DNA of 64,000 bases, taken from positions 11,376,999-11,440,998 of the forward strand of contig NC_060956.1 in NCBI RefSeq assembly GCF_910589235.1, read 5' to 3'. A program made the position numbers and the translations under genes. Within the stretch, counting starts at the first letter, position 1. Every line of letters starts with the position of its first letter. The notes beneath the pieces are model-generated. The model was given only the letters and a program-made list of their open reading frames with translations, was not told where the DNA came from and did not search any database. Of this stretch, positions 1 through 10,434 are shown piece after piece. The DNA is from Vespa crabro. Taxonomy: Eukaryota > Arthropoda > Insecta > Hymenoptera > Vespidae.

Positions 1-80
1 TGGTACGAGTAATTTCAAAGTTTTCAAGATTTTATGTCCGTAATTAACGAAATTTGCATGTGTCGATCTCAATTTCGACA

Positions 81-94
81 ATTTACATGTAAAT
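81..94. repeat. 14-bp perfect palindrome, type A monomers
   Basis: ATTTACATGTAAAT equals its own reverse complement. It recurs at the same phase in nearly every A-type monomer and in chimeric monomers with an A 5' half. B and C have TATTCATGATAAAC here, which is not palindromic. It is broken in the A monomers starting at 6733 and 7743 (ATTAACATG) and at 17164 (ACATGTTAAT). Confidence 0.9.
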
Positions 95-107
95 ACTCGT
101 ATTTACA
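88..107. repeat. 8-bp-arm hairpin dyad, type A monomers
   Basis: TGTAAATA and TATTTACA are perfect inverted arms around the 4-base loop CTCG, overlapping the palindrome just upstream. The A* monomers change only a loop base (CTTG). The arms are damaged only rarely, for example by TATTTATA near 11206-11213 and TGTTAATA in the monomer at 17164. B and C keep the right arm but not the left. Cruciform extrusion is possible but not shown by sequence alone. Confidence 0.85.
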
Positions 108-240
108 CATAGTAACAAACTTATATTTTTGTTTCATTATGTATTGTGAGACGATAGAATATTAAAGCATTGAAATTGATTGAGATTTCATATTTCGTTT
201 TTCGACGATACATCTTTATGAGCTAATAATCGTATATGAC

Positions 241-295
241 TTATGAAACAAGGTTAAAACGTCGAATCCAAGATTAAATAGATGTTTGATCTTCA
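241..295 (+). other. Near-invariant monomer segment
   Basis: This phase, from TTATGAAACAAGGTT through CGAATCCAAGATTAAATAG to TTTGATCTTCA, is almost the same in all A, B, C and chimeric monomers, apart from the B-type GGTTAGAAC, the A* changes (GAATCAAGGTTGAAACG) and a few private substitutions. It contrasts with the first 175 bp and last 45 bp, where the monomer types differ. It could reflect selection, or simply exchange tracts. Confidence 0.6.
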
Positions 296-453
296 TAAAA
301 ACAATGTCCGAATCGATAGGTAACATTTTCCAAACTTTGGTACGAGTAATTTCAATGTTTTCACGATTTTATCTCCGCAATTAACGAAATTCGCATGGGT
401 CGCTCTCATTTTTCGACAATATTCATGATAAACTCGTATTTACACATAGTCAC

Positions 454-471
454 AAACTTATATTTAAGTTT
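454..471. repeat. 7-bp-arm dyad, type B and C monomers
   Basis: AAACTTA and TAAGTTT flank the loop TATT. In type A the right arm is replaced by TTTTGTTT, so this dyad is specific to B and C, complementary in distribution to the A-specific hairpin about 35 bp upstream in monomer phase. A few C monomers lose it, with TATTTATG in the monomers at 18175, 21541 and 59910 and TATTTTAG in those at 56545 and 59237. Confidence 0.8.
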
Positions 472-496
472 CATTATGTATTTTGTGTCGATAGAA

Positions 497-504
497 TATA
501 AAAG
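497..504 (+). promoter_or_regulatory. TATAAAAG box-like motif in B and C monomers
   Basis: TATAAAAG matches the eukaryotic TATA-box consensus and is present at this phase in B monomers and most C monomers (C copies with AAAATCATTG lose the final G). In A the site reads TATTAAAG. In a 70% AT repeat such a match is not strong evidence of promoter activity. No initiator, open reading frame or polyadenylation context supports it. Confidence 0.2.
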
Positions 505-506
505 CA

Positions 507-528
507 TTGAAATTGATTGAGATTTCAA
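507..528. repeat. 7-bp-arm dyad around TGATTGAG
   Basis: TTGAAAT and ATTTCAA flank an 8-base loop. In type A the last arm base changes (ATTTCAT), leaving 6-bp arms. In the private B subtype of the central domain the loop reads TGATTGTG, with both arms kept. Confidence 0.7.
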
Positions 529-674
529 ATTTCGTTTTTCGACGATACGTCTTTATGAGCTAATAATCGTATATGACTTATGAAACAAGGTTAGAACGTC
601 GAATCCAAGATTAAATAGATGTTTGATCTTCAGAAAAACAATGTCCGAATCGATAGGTAACATTTTTCAAACTT

Positions 675-1010
675 TGGTACGAGTAATTTCAATGTTTTCA
701 CGATTTTATCTCCGCAATTAACGAAATTCGCATGGGTCGCTCCCATTTTTCGACAATATTCATGATAAACTCGCATTTACACATAGTCACAAACTTATAT
801 TTAAGTTTCATTATGTATTGTGCGTCGATAGAATATAAAAGCATTGAAATTGATTGAGATTTCAAATTTCGTTTTTCGACGATACGTCTTTATGAGCTAA
901 TAATCGTGTATGACTTATGAAACAAGGTTAAAACGTCGAATCCAAGATTAAATAGATGTTTGATCTTCAGAAACACAATTACCGAATCGATTGGAAACAT
1001 TTTTAATCTG
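675..1010 (+). repeat. Reference type C monomer (336 bp, unit-ending)
   Basis: C is close to B in its 5' half but has GGGTCGCTCCCATT, usually CTCGCATTT or CTCGTATTT, TATTGTGCGTCG, and AATCGTGTATG. Its last 45 bp are distinctive: CAGAAACACAATTACC (or CAGAAGTCAAATGTCC, CAGAAATCCAATG, CAGAAGTCCAATG) followed by CGATTGGAAAC and CATTTTTAATCTG. This end is 1 bp shorter than the A and B end, which explains the 336-bp length. With few exceptions a C end is followed by a type A start. A second C subtype has TATATCCGC, ATTGATGATAAAC and CGTATTTCG. Confidence 0.97.
991..998 (+). other. TTGGAAAC motif at C ends (weak CENP-B-box resemblance)
   Basis: The C-type end carries CGATTGGAAACAT where A and B have CGATAGGTAACAT. 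TTGGAAAC equals the centre of the mammalian CENP-B box, but the essential flanking TTCG spacing and CGGG are absent, so binding by a CENP-B-like protein is not predicted. It is present once per higher-order unit, just before the C-to-A junction. Confidence 0.25.
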
Positions 1011-2356
1011 TGGTACGAGTAATTTCAAAGTTTTCAAGATTTTATGTCCGTAATTAACGAAATTTGCATGTGTCGATCTCAATTTCGACAATTTACATGT
1101 AAATACTCGTATTTACACATAGTGACAAACTTATATTTTTGTTTCATTATGTATTGTGAGTCGATAGAATATTAAAGCATTGAAATTGATTGAGATTTCA
1201 TATTTCGTTTTTCGACGATACGTCTTTATGAGCTAATAATCGTATATCACTTATGAAACAAGGTTAAAACGTCGAATCCAAGATTAAATAGATGTTTGAT
1301 CTTCAGAAAAACAATGTCCGAATCGATAGGTAACATTTTTCAAACTTTGGTACGAGTAATTTCAATGTTTTCACGATTTTATATCCGCAATTAACGAAAT
1401 TCGCATGGGTCGCTCTCATTTTTCGACAATATTGATGATAAACTCGTATTTACACATAGTCACAAACTTATATTTAAGTTTCATTATGTATTGTGCGTCG
1501 ATAGAATATAAAAGCATTGAAATTGATTGAGATTTCAAATTTCGTATTTCGACGATACGTCTTTATGAGCTAATAATCGTGTATGACTTATGAAACAAGG
1601 TTAAAACGTCGAATCCAAGATTAAGTAGATGTTTGATCTTCAGAAGTCAAATGTCCGAATCGATTGGAAACATTTTTAATCTGTGGTACGAGTAATTTCA
1701 AAGTTTTCAAGATTTTATGTCCGTAATTAACGAAATTTGCATGTGTCGATCTCAATTTCGACAATTTACATGTAAATACTCGTATTTACACATAGTGACA
1801 AACTTATATTTTTGTTTCATTATGTATTGTGAGTCGATAGAATATTAAAGCATTGAAATTGATTGAGATTTCATATTTCGTTTTTCGACGATACGTCTTT
1901 ATGAGCTAATAATCGTATATCACTTATGAAACAAGGTTAAAACGTCGAATCCAAGATTAAATAGATGTTTGATCTTCAGAAAAACAATGTCCGAATCGAT
2001 AGGTAACATTTTTCAAACTTTGGTACGAGTAATTTCAATGTTTTCACGATTTTATATCCGCAATTAACGAAATTCGCATGGGTCGCTCTCATTTTTCGAC
2101 AATATTGATGATAAACTCGTATTTACACATAGTCACAAACTTATATTTAAGTTTCATTATGTATTGTGCGTCGATAGAATATAAAAGCATTGAAATTGAT
2201 TGAGATTTCAAATTTCGTATTTCGACGATACGTCTTTATGAGCTAATAATCGTGTATGACTTATGAAACAAGGTTAAAACGTCGAATCCAAGATTAAATA
2301 GATGTTTGATCTTCAGAAGTCAAATGTCCGAATCGATTGGAAACATTTTTAATCTG

Positions 2357-5300
2357 TGGTACGAGTAATTTCAAAGTTTTCAAGATTTTATGTCCGTAAT
2401 TAACGAAATTTGCATGTGTCGATCTCAATTTCGACAATTTACATGTAAATACTCGTATTTACACATAGTAACAAACTTATATTTTTGTTTCATTATGTAT
2501 TGTGAGTCGATAGAATATTAAAGCATTGAAATTGATTGAGATTTCATATTTCGTTTTTCGACGATACATCTTTATGAGCTAATAATCGTATATCACTTAT
2601 GAAACAAGGTTAAAACGTCGAATCCAAGATTAAATAGATGTTTGATCTTCATAAAAACAATGTCCGAATCGATAGGTAACATTTTTCAAACTTTGGTACG
2701 AGTAATTTCAATGTTTTCACGATTTTATCTCCGCAATTAACGAAATTCGCATGGGTCGCTCTCATTTTTCGACAATATTCATGATAAACTCGTATTTACA
2801 CATAGTCACAAACTTATATTTAAGTTTCATTATGTATTTTGTGTCGATAGAATATAAAAGCATTGAAATTGATTGAGATTTCAAATTTCGTTTTTCGACG
2901 ATACGTCTTTATGAGCTAATAATCGTATATGACTTATGAAACAAGGTTAGAACGTCGAATCCAAGATTAAATAGATGTTTGATCTTCAGAAAAACAATGT
3001 CCGAATCGATAGGTAACATTTTTCAAACTTTGGTACGAGTAATTTCAATGTTTTCACGATTTTATATCCGCAATTAACGAAATTCGCATGGGTCGCTCCC
3101 ATTTTTCGACAATATTCATGATAAACTCGCATTTACACATAGTCACAAACTTATATTTAAGTTTCATTATGTATTGTGCGTCGATAGAATATAAAAGCAT
3201 TGAAATTGATTGAGATTTCAAATTTCGTTTTTCGACGATACGTCTTTATGAGCTAATAATCGTGTATGACTTATGAAACAAGGTTAAAACGTCGAATCCA
3301 AGATTAAATAGATGTTTGATCTTCAGAAACACAATTACCGAATCGATTGGAAACATTTTTAATCTGTGGTACGAGTAATTTCAAAGTTTTCAAGATTTTA
3401 TGTCCGTAATTAACGAAATTTGCATGTGTCGATCTCAATTTCAACAATTTACATGTAAATACTCGTATTTACACATAGTAACAAACTTATATTTTTGTTT
3501 CATTATGTATTGTGTGTCGATAGAATATTAAAGCATTGAAATTGATTGAGATTTCATATTTCGTTTTTCGACGATACATCTTTATGAGCTAATAATCGTA
3601 TATCACTTATGAAACAAGGTTAAAACGTCGAATCCAAGATTAAATAGATGTTTGATCTTCAGAAAAACAATGTCCGAATCGATAGGTAACATTTTTCAAA
3701 CTTTGGTACGAGTAATTTCAATGTTTTCACGATTTTATCTCCGCAATTAACGAAATTCGCATGGGTCGCTCCCATTTTTCGACAATATTCATGATAAACT
3801 CGTATTTACACATAGTCACAAACTTATATTTAAGTTTCATTATGTATTGTGCGTCGATAGAATATAAAATCATTGAAATTGATTGAGATTTCAAATTTCG
3901 TATTTCGACGATACGTCTTTATGAGCTAATAATCGTGTATGACTTATGAAACAAGGTTAAAACGTCGAATCCAAGATTAAATAGATGTTTGATCTTCAGA
4001 AAAACAATTACCGAATCGATTGGAAACATTTTTAATCTGTGGTACGAGTAATTTCAAAGTTTTCAAGATTTTATGTCCGTAATTAACGAAATTTGCATGT
4101 GTCGATCTCAATTTCGACAATTTACATGTAAATACTCGTATTTACACATAGTAACAAACTTATATTTTTGTTTCATTATGTATTGTGAGTCGATAGAATA
4201 TTAAAGCATTGAAATTGATTGAGATTTCATATTTCGTTTTTCGACGATACATCTTTATGAGCTAATAATCGTATATGACTTATGAAACAAGGTTAAAACG
4301 TCGAATCCAAGATTAAATAGATGTTTGATCTTCATAAAAACAATGTCCGAATCGATAGGTAACATTTTTCAAACTTTGGTACGAGTAATTTCAATGTTTT
4401 CACGATTTTATCTCCGCAATTAACGAAATTCGCATGGGTCGCTCTCATTTTTCGACAATATTCATGATAAACTCGTATTTACACATAGTCACAAACTTAT
4501 ATTTAAGTTTCATTATGTATTTTGTGTCGATAGAATATAAAAGCATTGAAATTGATTGAGATTTCAAATTTCGTTTTTCGACGATACGTCTTTATGAGCT
4601 AATAATCGTATATGACTTATGAAACAAGGTTAGAACGTCGAATCCAAGATTAAATAGATGTTTGATCTTCAGAAAAACAATGTCCGAATCGATAGGTAAC
4701 ATTTTTCAAACTTTGGTACGAGTAATTTCAATGTTTTCACGATTTTATCTCCGCAATTAACGAAATTCGCATGGGTCGCTCTCATTTTTCGACAATATTC
4801 ATGATAAACTCGCATTTACACATAGTCACAAACTTATATTTAAGTTTCATTATGTATTGTGCGTCGATAGAATATAAAAGCATTGAAATTGATTGAGATT
4901 TCAAATTTCGTTTTTCGACGATACGTCTTTATGAGCTAATAATCGTGTATGACTTATGAAACAAGGTTAAAACGTCGAATCCAAGATTAAATAGATGTTT
5001 GATCTTCAGAAAAACAATTCCCGAATCGATTGGAAACATTTTTAATCTGTGGTACGAGTAATTTCAAAGTTTTCAAGATTTTATGTCCGTAATTAACGAA
5101 ATTTGCATGTGTCGATCTCAATTTCAACAATTTACATGTAAATACTCGTATTTACACATAGTAACAAACTTATATTTTTGTTTCATTATGTATTGTGTGT
5201 CGATAGAATATTAAAGCATTGAAATTGATTGAGATTTCATATTTCGTTTTTCGACGATACATCTTTATGAGCTAATAATCGTATATCACTTATGAAACAA

Positions 5301-5722
5301 GGTTAAAACGTCGAATCCAAGATTAAATAGATGTTTGATCTTCAGAAAAACAATGTCCGAATCGATAGGTAACATTTTTCAAACTTTGGTACGAGTAATT
5401 TCAATGTTTTCACGATTTTATCTCCGCAATTAACGAAATTCGCATGGGTCGCTCCCATTTTTCGACAATATTCATGATAAACTCGTATTTACACATAGTC
5501 ACAAACTTATATTTAAGTTTCATTATGTATTGTGCGTCGATAGAATATAAAATCATTGAAATTGATTGAGATTTCAAATTTCGTATTTCGACGATACGTC
5601 TTTATGAGCTAATAATCGTGTATGACTTATGAAACAAGGTTAAAACGTCGAATCCAAGATTAAATAGATGTTTGATCTTCAGAAAAACAATTACCGAATC
5701 GATTGGAAACATTTTTAATCTG
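2357..5722 (+). repeat. Two pentamer HOR copies (A-B-C-A-C, 1683 bp each)
   Basis: Copies run 2357-4039 and 4040-5722. Inside each, the trimer is 1010 bp and the dimer 673 bp; monomer types and most private variants match at a 1683-bp offset, for example AAAATCATTG in the last C of both. 1-1683 has the same A-B-C-A-C order but a different dimer subtype. Confidence 0.95.
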
Positions 5723-8700
5723 TGGTACGAGTAATTTCAAAGTTTTCAAGATTTTATGTCCGTAATTAACGAAATTTGCATGTGTCGATCTCAATTTCGA
5801 CAATTTACATGTAAATACTCGTATTTACACATAGTAACAAACTTATATTTTTGTTTCATTATGTATTGTGAGTCGATAGAATATTAAAGCATTGAAATTG
5901 ATTGAGATTTCATATTTCGTTTTTCGACGATACATCTTTATGAGCTAATAATCGTATATGACTTATGAAACAAGGTTAAAACGTCGAATCCAAGATTAAA
6001 TAGATGTTTGATCTTCATAAAAACAATGTCCGAATCGATAGGTAACATTTTTCAAACTTTGGTACGAGTAATTTCAATGTTTTCACGATTTTATCTCCGC
6101 AATTAACGAAATTCGCATGGGTCGCTCTCATTTTTCGACAATATTCATGATAAACTCGTATTTACACATAGTCACAAACTTATATTTAAGTTTCATTATG
6201 TATTTTGTGTCGATAGAATATAAAAGCATTGAAATTGATTGAGATTTCAAATTTCGTTTTTCGACGATACGTCTTTATGAGCTAATAATCGTATATGACT
6301 TATGAAACAAGGTTAGAACGTCGAATCCAAGATTAAATAGATGTTTGATCTTCAGAAAAACAATGTCCGAATCGATAGGTAACATTTTTCAAACTTTGGT
6401 ACGAGTAATTTCAATGTTTTCACGATTTTATCTTCGCAATTAACGAAATTCGCATGGGTCGCTCCCATTTTTCGACAATATTCATGATAAACTCGCATTT
6501 ACACATAGTCACAAACTTATATTTAAGTTTCATTATGTATTGTGCGTCGATAGAATATAAAAGCATTGAAATTGATTGAGATTTCAAATTTCGTTTTTCG
6601 ACGATACGTCTTTATGAGCTAATAATCGTGTATGACTTATGAAACAAGGTAAAAACGTCGAATCCAAGATTAAATAGATGTTTGATCTTCAGAAACACAA
6701 TTACCGAATCGATTGGAAACATTTTTAATCTGTGGTACGAGTAATTTCAAAGTTTTCAAGATTTTATGTCCGTAATTAACGAAATTTGCATGTGTCGATC
6801 TCAATTTCATCAATTAACATGTAAATACTCGTATTTACACATAGTAACAAACTTATATTTTTGTTTCATTATGTATTGTGTGTCGATAGAATATTAAAGC
6901 ATTGAAATTGATTGAGATTTCATATTTCGTTTTTCGACGATACATCTTTATGAGCTAATAATCGTATATGACTTATGAAACAAGGTTAAAACGTCGAATC
7001 CAAGATTAAATAGATGTTTGATCTTCATAAAATCAATGTCCGAATCGATAGGTAACATTTTTCAAACTTTGGTACGAGTAATTTCAATGTTTTCACGATT
7101 TTATCTCCGCAATTAACGAAATTCGCATGGGTCGCTCTCATTTTTCGACAATATTCATGATAAACTCGTATTTACACATAGTCACAAACTTATATTTAAG
7201 TTTCATTATGTATTTTGTGTCGATAGAATATAAAAGCATTGAAATTGATTGAGATTTCAAATTTCGTTTTTCGACGATACGTCTTTATGAGCTAATAATC
7301 GTATATGACTTATGAAACAAGGTTAGAACGTCGAATCCAAGATTAAATAGATGTTTGATCTTCAGAAAAACAATGTCCGAACCGATAGGTAACATTTTTC
7401 AAACTTTGGTACGAGTAATTTCAATGTTTTCACGATTTTATCTTCGCAATTAACGAAATTCGCATGGGTCGCTCCCATTTTTCGACAATATTCATGATAA
7501 ACTCGCATTTACACATAGTCACAAACTTATATTTAAGTTTCATTATGTATTGTGCGTCGATAGAATATAAAAGCATTGAAATTGATTGAGATTTCAAATT
7601 TCGTTTTTCGACGATACGTCTTTATGAGCTAATAATCGTGTATGACTTATGAAACAAGGTTAAAACGTCGAATCCAAGATTAAATAGATGTTTGATCTTC
7701 AGAAACACAATTACCGAATCGATTGGAAACATTTTTAATCTGTGGTACGAGTAATTTCAAAGTTTTCAAGATTTTATGTCCGTAATTAACGAAATTTGCA
7801 TGTGTCGATCTCAATTTCAACAATTAACATGTAAATACTCGTATTTACACATAGTAACAAACTTATATTTTTGTTTCATTATGTATTGTGTGTCGATAGA
7901 ATATTAAAGCATTGAAATTGATTGAGATTTCATATTTCGTTTTTCGACGATACATCTTTATGAGCTAATAATCGTATATCACTTATTAAACAAGGTTAAA
8001 ACGTCGAATCCAAGATTAAATAGATGTTTGATCTTCAGAAAAACAATGTCCGAATCGATAGGTAACATTTTTCAAACTTTGGTACGAGTAATTTCAATGT
8101 TTTCACGATTTTATCTCCGCAATTAACGAAATTCGCATGGGTCGCTCCCATTTTTCGACAATATTCATGATAAACTCGTATTTACACATAGTCACAAACT
8201 TATATTTAAGTTTCATTATGTATTTTGTGTCGATAGAATATAAAAGCATTGAAATTGATTGAGATTTCAAATTTCGTTTTTCGACGATACGTCTTTATGA
8301 GCTAATAATCGTATATGACTTATGAAACAAGGTTAGAACGTCGAATCCAAGATTAAATAGATGTTTGATCTTCAGAAAAACAATGTCCGAATCGATAGGT
8401 AACATTTTTCAAACTTTGGTACGAGTAATTTCAATGTTTTCACGATTTTATCTCCGCAATTAACGAAATTCGCATGGGTCGCTCCCATTTTTCGACAATA
8501 TTCATGATAAACTCGCATTTACACATAGTCACAAACTTATATTTAAGTTTCATTATGTATTGTGCGTCGATAGAATATAAAAGCATTGAAATTGATTGAG
8601 ATTTCAAATTTCGTTTTTCGACGATACGTCTTTATGAGCTAATAATCGTGTATGACTTATGAAACAAGGTTAAAACGTCGAATCCAAGATTAAATAGATG

Positions 8701-8752
8701 TTTGATCTTCAGAAACACAATTACCGAATCGATTGGAAACATTTTTAATCTG
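5723..8752 (+). repeat. Three consecutive A-B-C trimers
   Basis: Unit starts are 5723, 6733 and 7743, each 1010 bp. The C monomers of the first two share the rare TCTTCGCAATT in place of TCTCCGCAATT, 1010 bp apart. The A monomers of the second and third share CAATTAACATG, so adjacent trimers are copies of each other. Confidence 0.95.
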
Positions 8753-9088
8753 TGGTACGAGTAATTTCAAAGTTTTCAAGATTTTATGTCCGTAATTAAC
8801 GAAATTTGCATGTGTCGATCTCAATTTCGACAATTTACATGTAAATACTTGTATTTACACATAGTAACAAACTTATATTTTTGTTTCATTATGTATTGTG
8901 AGTCGATAGAATATTAAAGCATTGAAATTGATTGAGATTTCAAATTTCGTTTTTCTACGATACGTCTTTATGTGGTAATAATCGTATATGACTTATGAAT
9001 CAAGGTTGAAACGTCGAATCCAAGATTAAATAGATGTTTGATCTTCAGAAGTCAAATGTCCGAATCGATTGGAAACATTTTTAATCTG
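8753..9088 (+). repeat. A* chimeric monomer, copy 1 (336 bp)
   Basis: A single-monomer unit with an A start and a C end (CAGAAGTCAAATG, CGATTGGAAAC). Its middle carries changes found in no other type: ATACTTGTATT, TTTTTCTACGATACG, TTTATGTGGTAATAATCG, and TGAATCAAGGTTGAAACG. It is the most diverged monomer class in the window and may be an older lineage or an import from another array. Confidence 0.9.
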
Positions 9089-10098
9089 TGGTACGAGTAA
9101 TTTCAAAGTTTTCAAGATTTTATGTCCGTAATTAACGAAATTTGCATGTGTCGATCTCAATTTCGACAATTTACATGTAAATACTCGTATTTACACATAG
9201 TGACAAACTTATATTTTTGTTTCATTATGTATTGTGAGTCGATAGAATATTAAAGCATTGAAATTGATTGAGATTTCATATTTCGTTTTTCGACGATACG
9301 TCTTTATGAGCTAATAATCGTATATCACTTATGAAACAAGGTTAAAACGTCGAATCCAAGATTAAATAGATGTTTGATCTTCAGAAAAACAATGTCCGAA
9401 TCGATAGGTAACATTTTTCAAACTTTGGTACGAGTAATTTCAATGTTTTCACGATTTTATCTCCGCAATTAACGAAATTCGCATGGGTCGCTCCCATTTT
9501 TCGACAATATTCATGATAAACTCGTATTTACACATAGTCACAAACTTATATTTAAGTTTCATTATGTATTTTGTGTCGATAGAATATAAAAGCATTGAAA
9601 TTGATTGAGATTTCAAATTTCGTTTTTCGACGATACGTCTTTATGAGCTAATAATCGTATATGACTTATGAAACAAGGTTAGAACGTCGAATCCAAGATT
9701 AAATAGATGTTTGATCTTCAGAAAAACAATGTCCGAATCGATAGGTAACATTTTTCAAACTTTGGTACGAGTAATTTCAATGTTTTCACGATTTTATCTC
9801 CGCAATTAACGAAATTCGCATGGGTCGCTCCCATTTTTCGACAATATTCATGATAAACTCGCATTTACACATAGTCACAAACTTATATTTAAGTTTCATT
9901 ATGTATTGTGCGTCGATAGAATATAAAAGCATTGAAATTGATTGAGATTTCAAATTTCGTTTTTCGACGATACGTCTTTATGAGCTAATAATCGTGTATG
10001 ACTTATGAAACAAGGTTAAAACGTCGAATCCAAGATTAAATAGATGTTTGATCTTCAGAAACACAATTACCGAATCGATTGGAAACATTTTTAATCTG
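9089..10098 (+). repeat. A-B-C trimer between A* copies
   Basis: A at 9089, B at 9426 and C at 9763, 1010 bp. Together with the preceding A* it makes a 1346-bp unit. The B has CGCTCCCATT, a C-like feature, with a B-type 3' end. Confidence 0.9.
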
Positions 10099-10434
10099 TG
10101 GTACGAGTAATTTCAAAGTTTTCAAGATTTTATGTCCGTAATTAACGAAATTTGCATGTGTCGATCTCAATTTCGACAATTTACATGTAAATACTTGTAT
10201 TTACACATAGTAACAAACTTATATTTTTGTTTCATTATGTATTGTGAGTCGATAGAATATTAAAGCATTGAAATTGATTGAGATTTCAAATTTCGTTTTT
10301 CTACGATACGTCTTTATGTGGTAATAATCGTATATGACTTATGAATCAAGGTTGAAACGTCGAATCCAAGATTAAATAGATGTTTGATCTTCAGAAGTCA
10401 AATGTCCGAATCGATTGGAAACATTTTTAATCTG
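10099..10434 (+). repeat. A* chimeric monomer, copy 2
   Basis: Carries the same private changes as the monomer at 8753 (TTTTTCTACGATACG, TGTGGTAATAATCG, TGAATCAAGG). It opens the nine-monomer block. Confidence 0.9.

Larger units (their letters stand above)
1..337 (+). repeat. Reference type A monomer (337 bp)
   Basis: Diagnostic features in order: CAAAG then CAAGATTTTATGTCCG near the start, GCATGTGTCGATCTC, the ATTTACATGTAAAT palindrome, TAGTAACAAAC or TAGTGACAAAC, TATATTTTTGTTTC, GAATATTAAAG, and CATATTTCG in place of CAAATTTCG. The end is CATTTTTCAAACTT (here CATTTTCCAAACTT). Type A opens nearly every higher-order unit. Subvariants differ at GTGAGTCG versus GTGTGTCG, CGACAATTT versus CAACAATTT, and GATACATC versus GATACGTC. 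Against B and C most differences lie in the first 175 bp, while the 240-295 part is nearly constant. Confidence 0.97.
338..674 (+). repeat. Reference type B monomer (337 bp)
   Basis: Diagnostic features: CAATG then CACGATTTTATCTCCGC, GCATGGGTCGCTCTCATT, TATTCATGATAAACTCG, TAGTCACAAAC, ATATTTAAGTTTC, GTATTTTGTGTCG, GAATATAAAAG, CAAATTTCG, and GGTTAGAACG in the 3' part. It ends like A, with CATTTTTCAAACTT. B occurs as the middle monomer of trimers and is missing from dimers. Type B monomers carrying the ATTTTGTG variant keep a chance 62-codon frame open across much of the monomer; in A, in C and in most hybrids it is cut short. I do not treat it as a gene. Confidence 0.97.
1..2356 (+). repeat. 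A-B-C trimer followed by two A-C dimers
   Basis: Unit starts are 1 (A-B-C, 1010 bp), 1011 (A-C, 673 bp) and 1684 (A-C, 673 bp). The two dimers are near-identical: both C monomers have TATATCCGC, ATTGATGATAAAC, CGTATTTCG and the CAGAAGTCAAATG end, which points to a recent 673-bp duplication. A single difference seen is AAGTAG at about 1624 versus AAATAG. Confidence 0.95.

Noticed and set aside
409..540. Similarity of TTTTTCGACAATA and TTTTTCGACGATA, 126 bp apart in the monomer
   Set aside because: The match is about 13 bp and does not extend in register, so it does not show an ancestral subrepeat.
338..674. Internal half-monomer duplication (about 168-173 bp), from ATTTCAA followed by CGAT and ATCT in one half and a similar series in the other
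   Set aside because: Only scattered short matches with several gaps; in AT-rich DNA this is not above what I would expect by chance.
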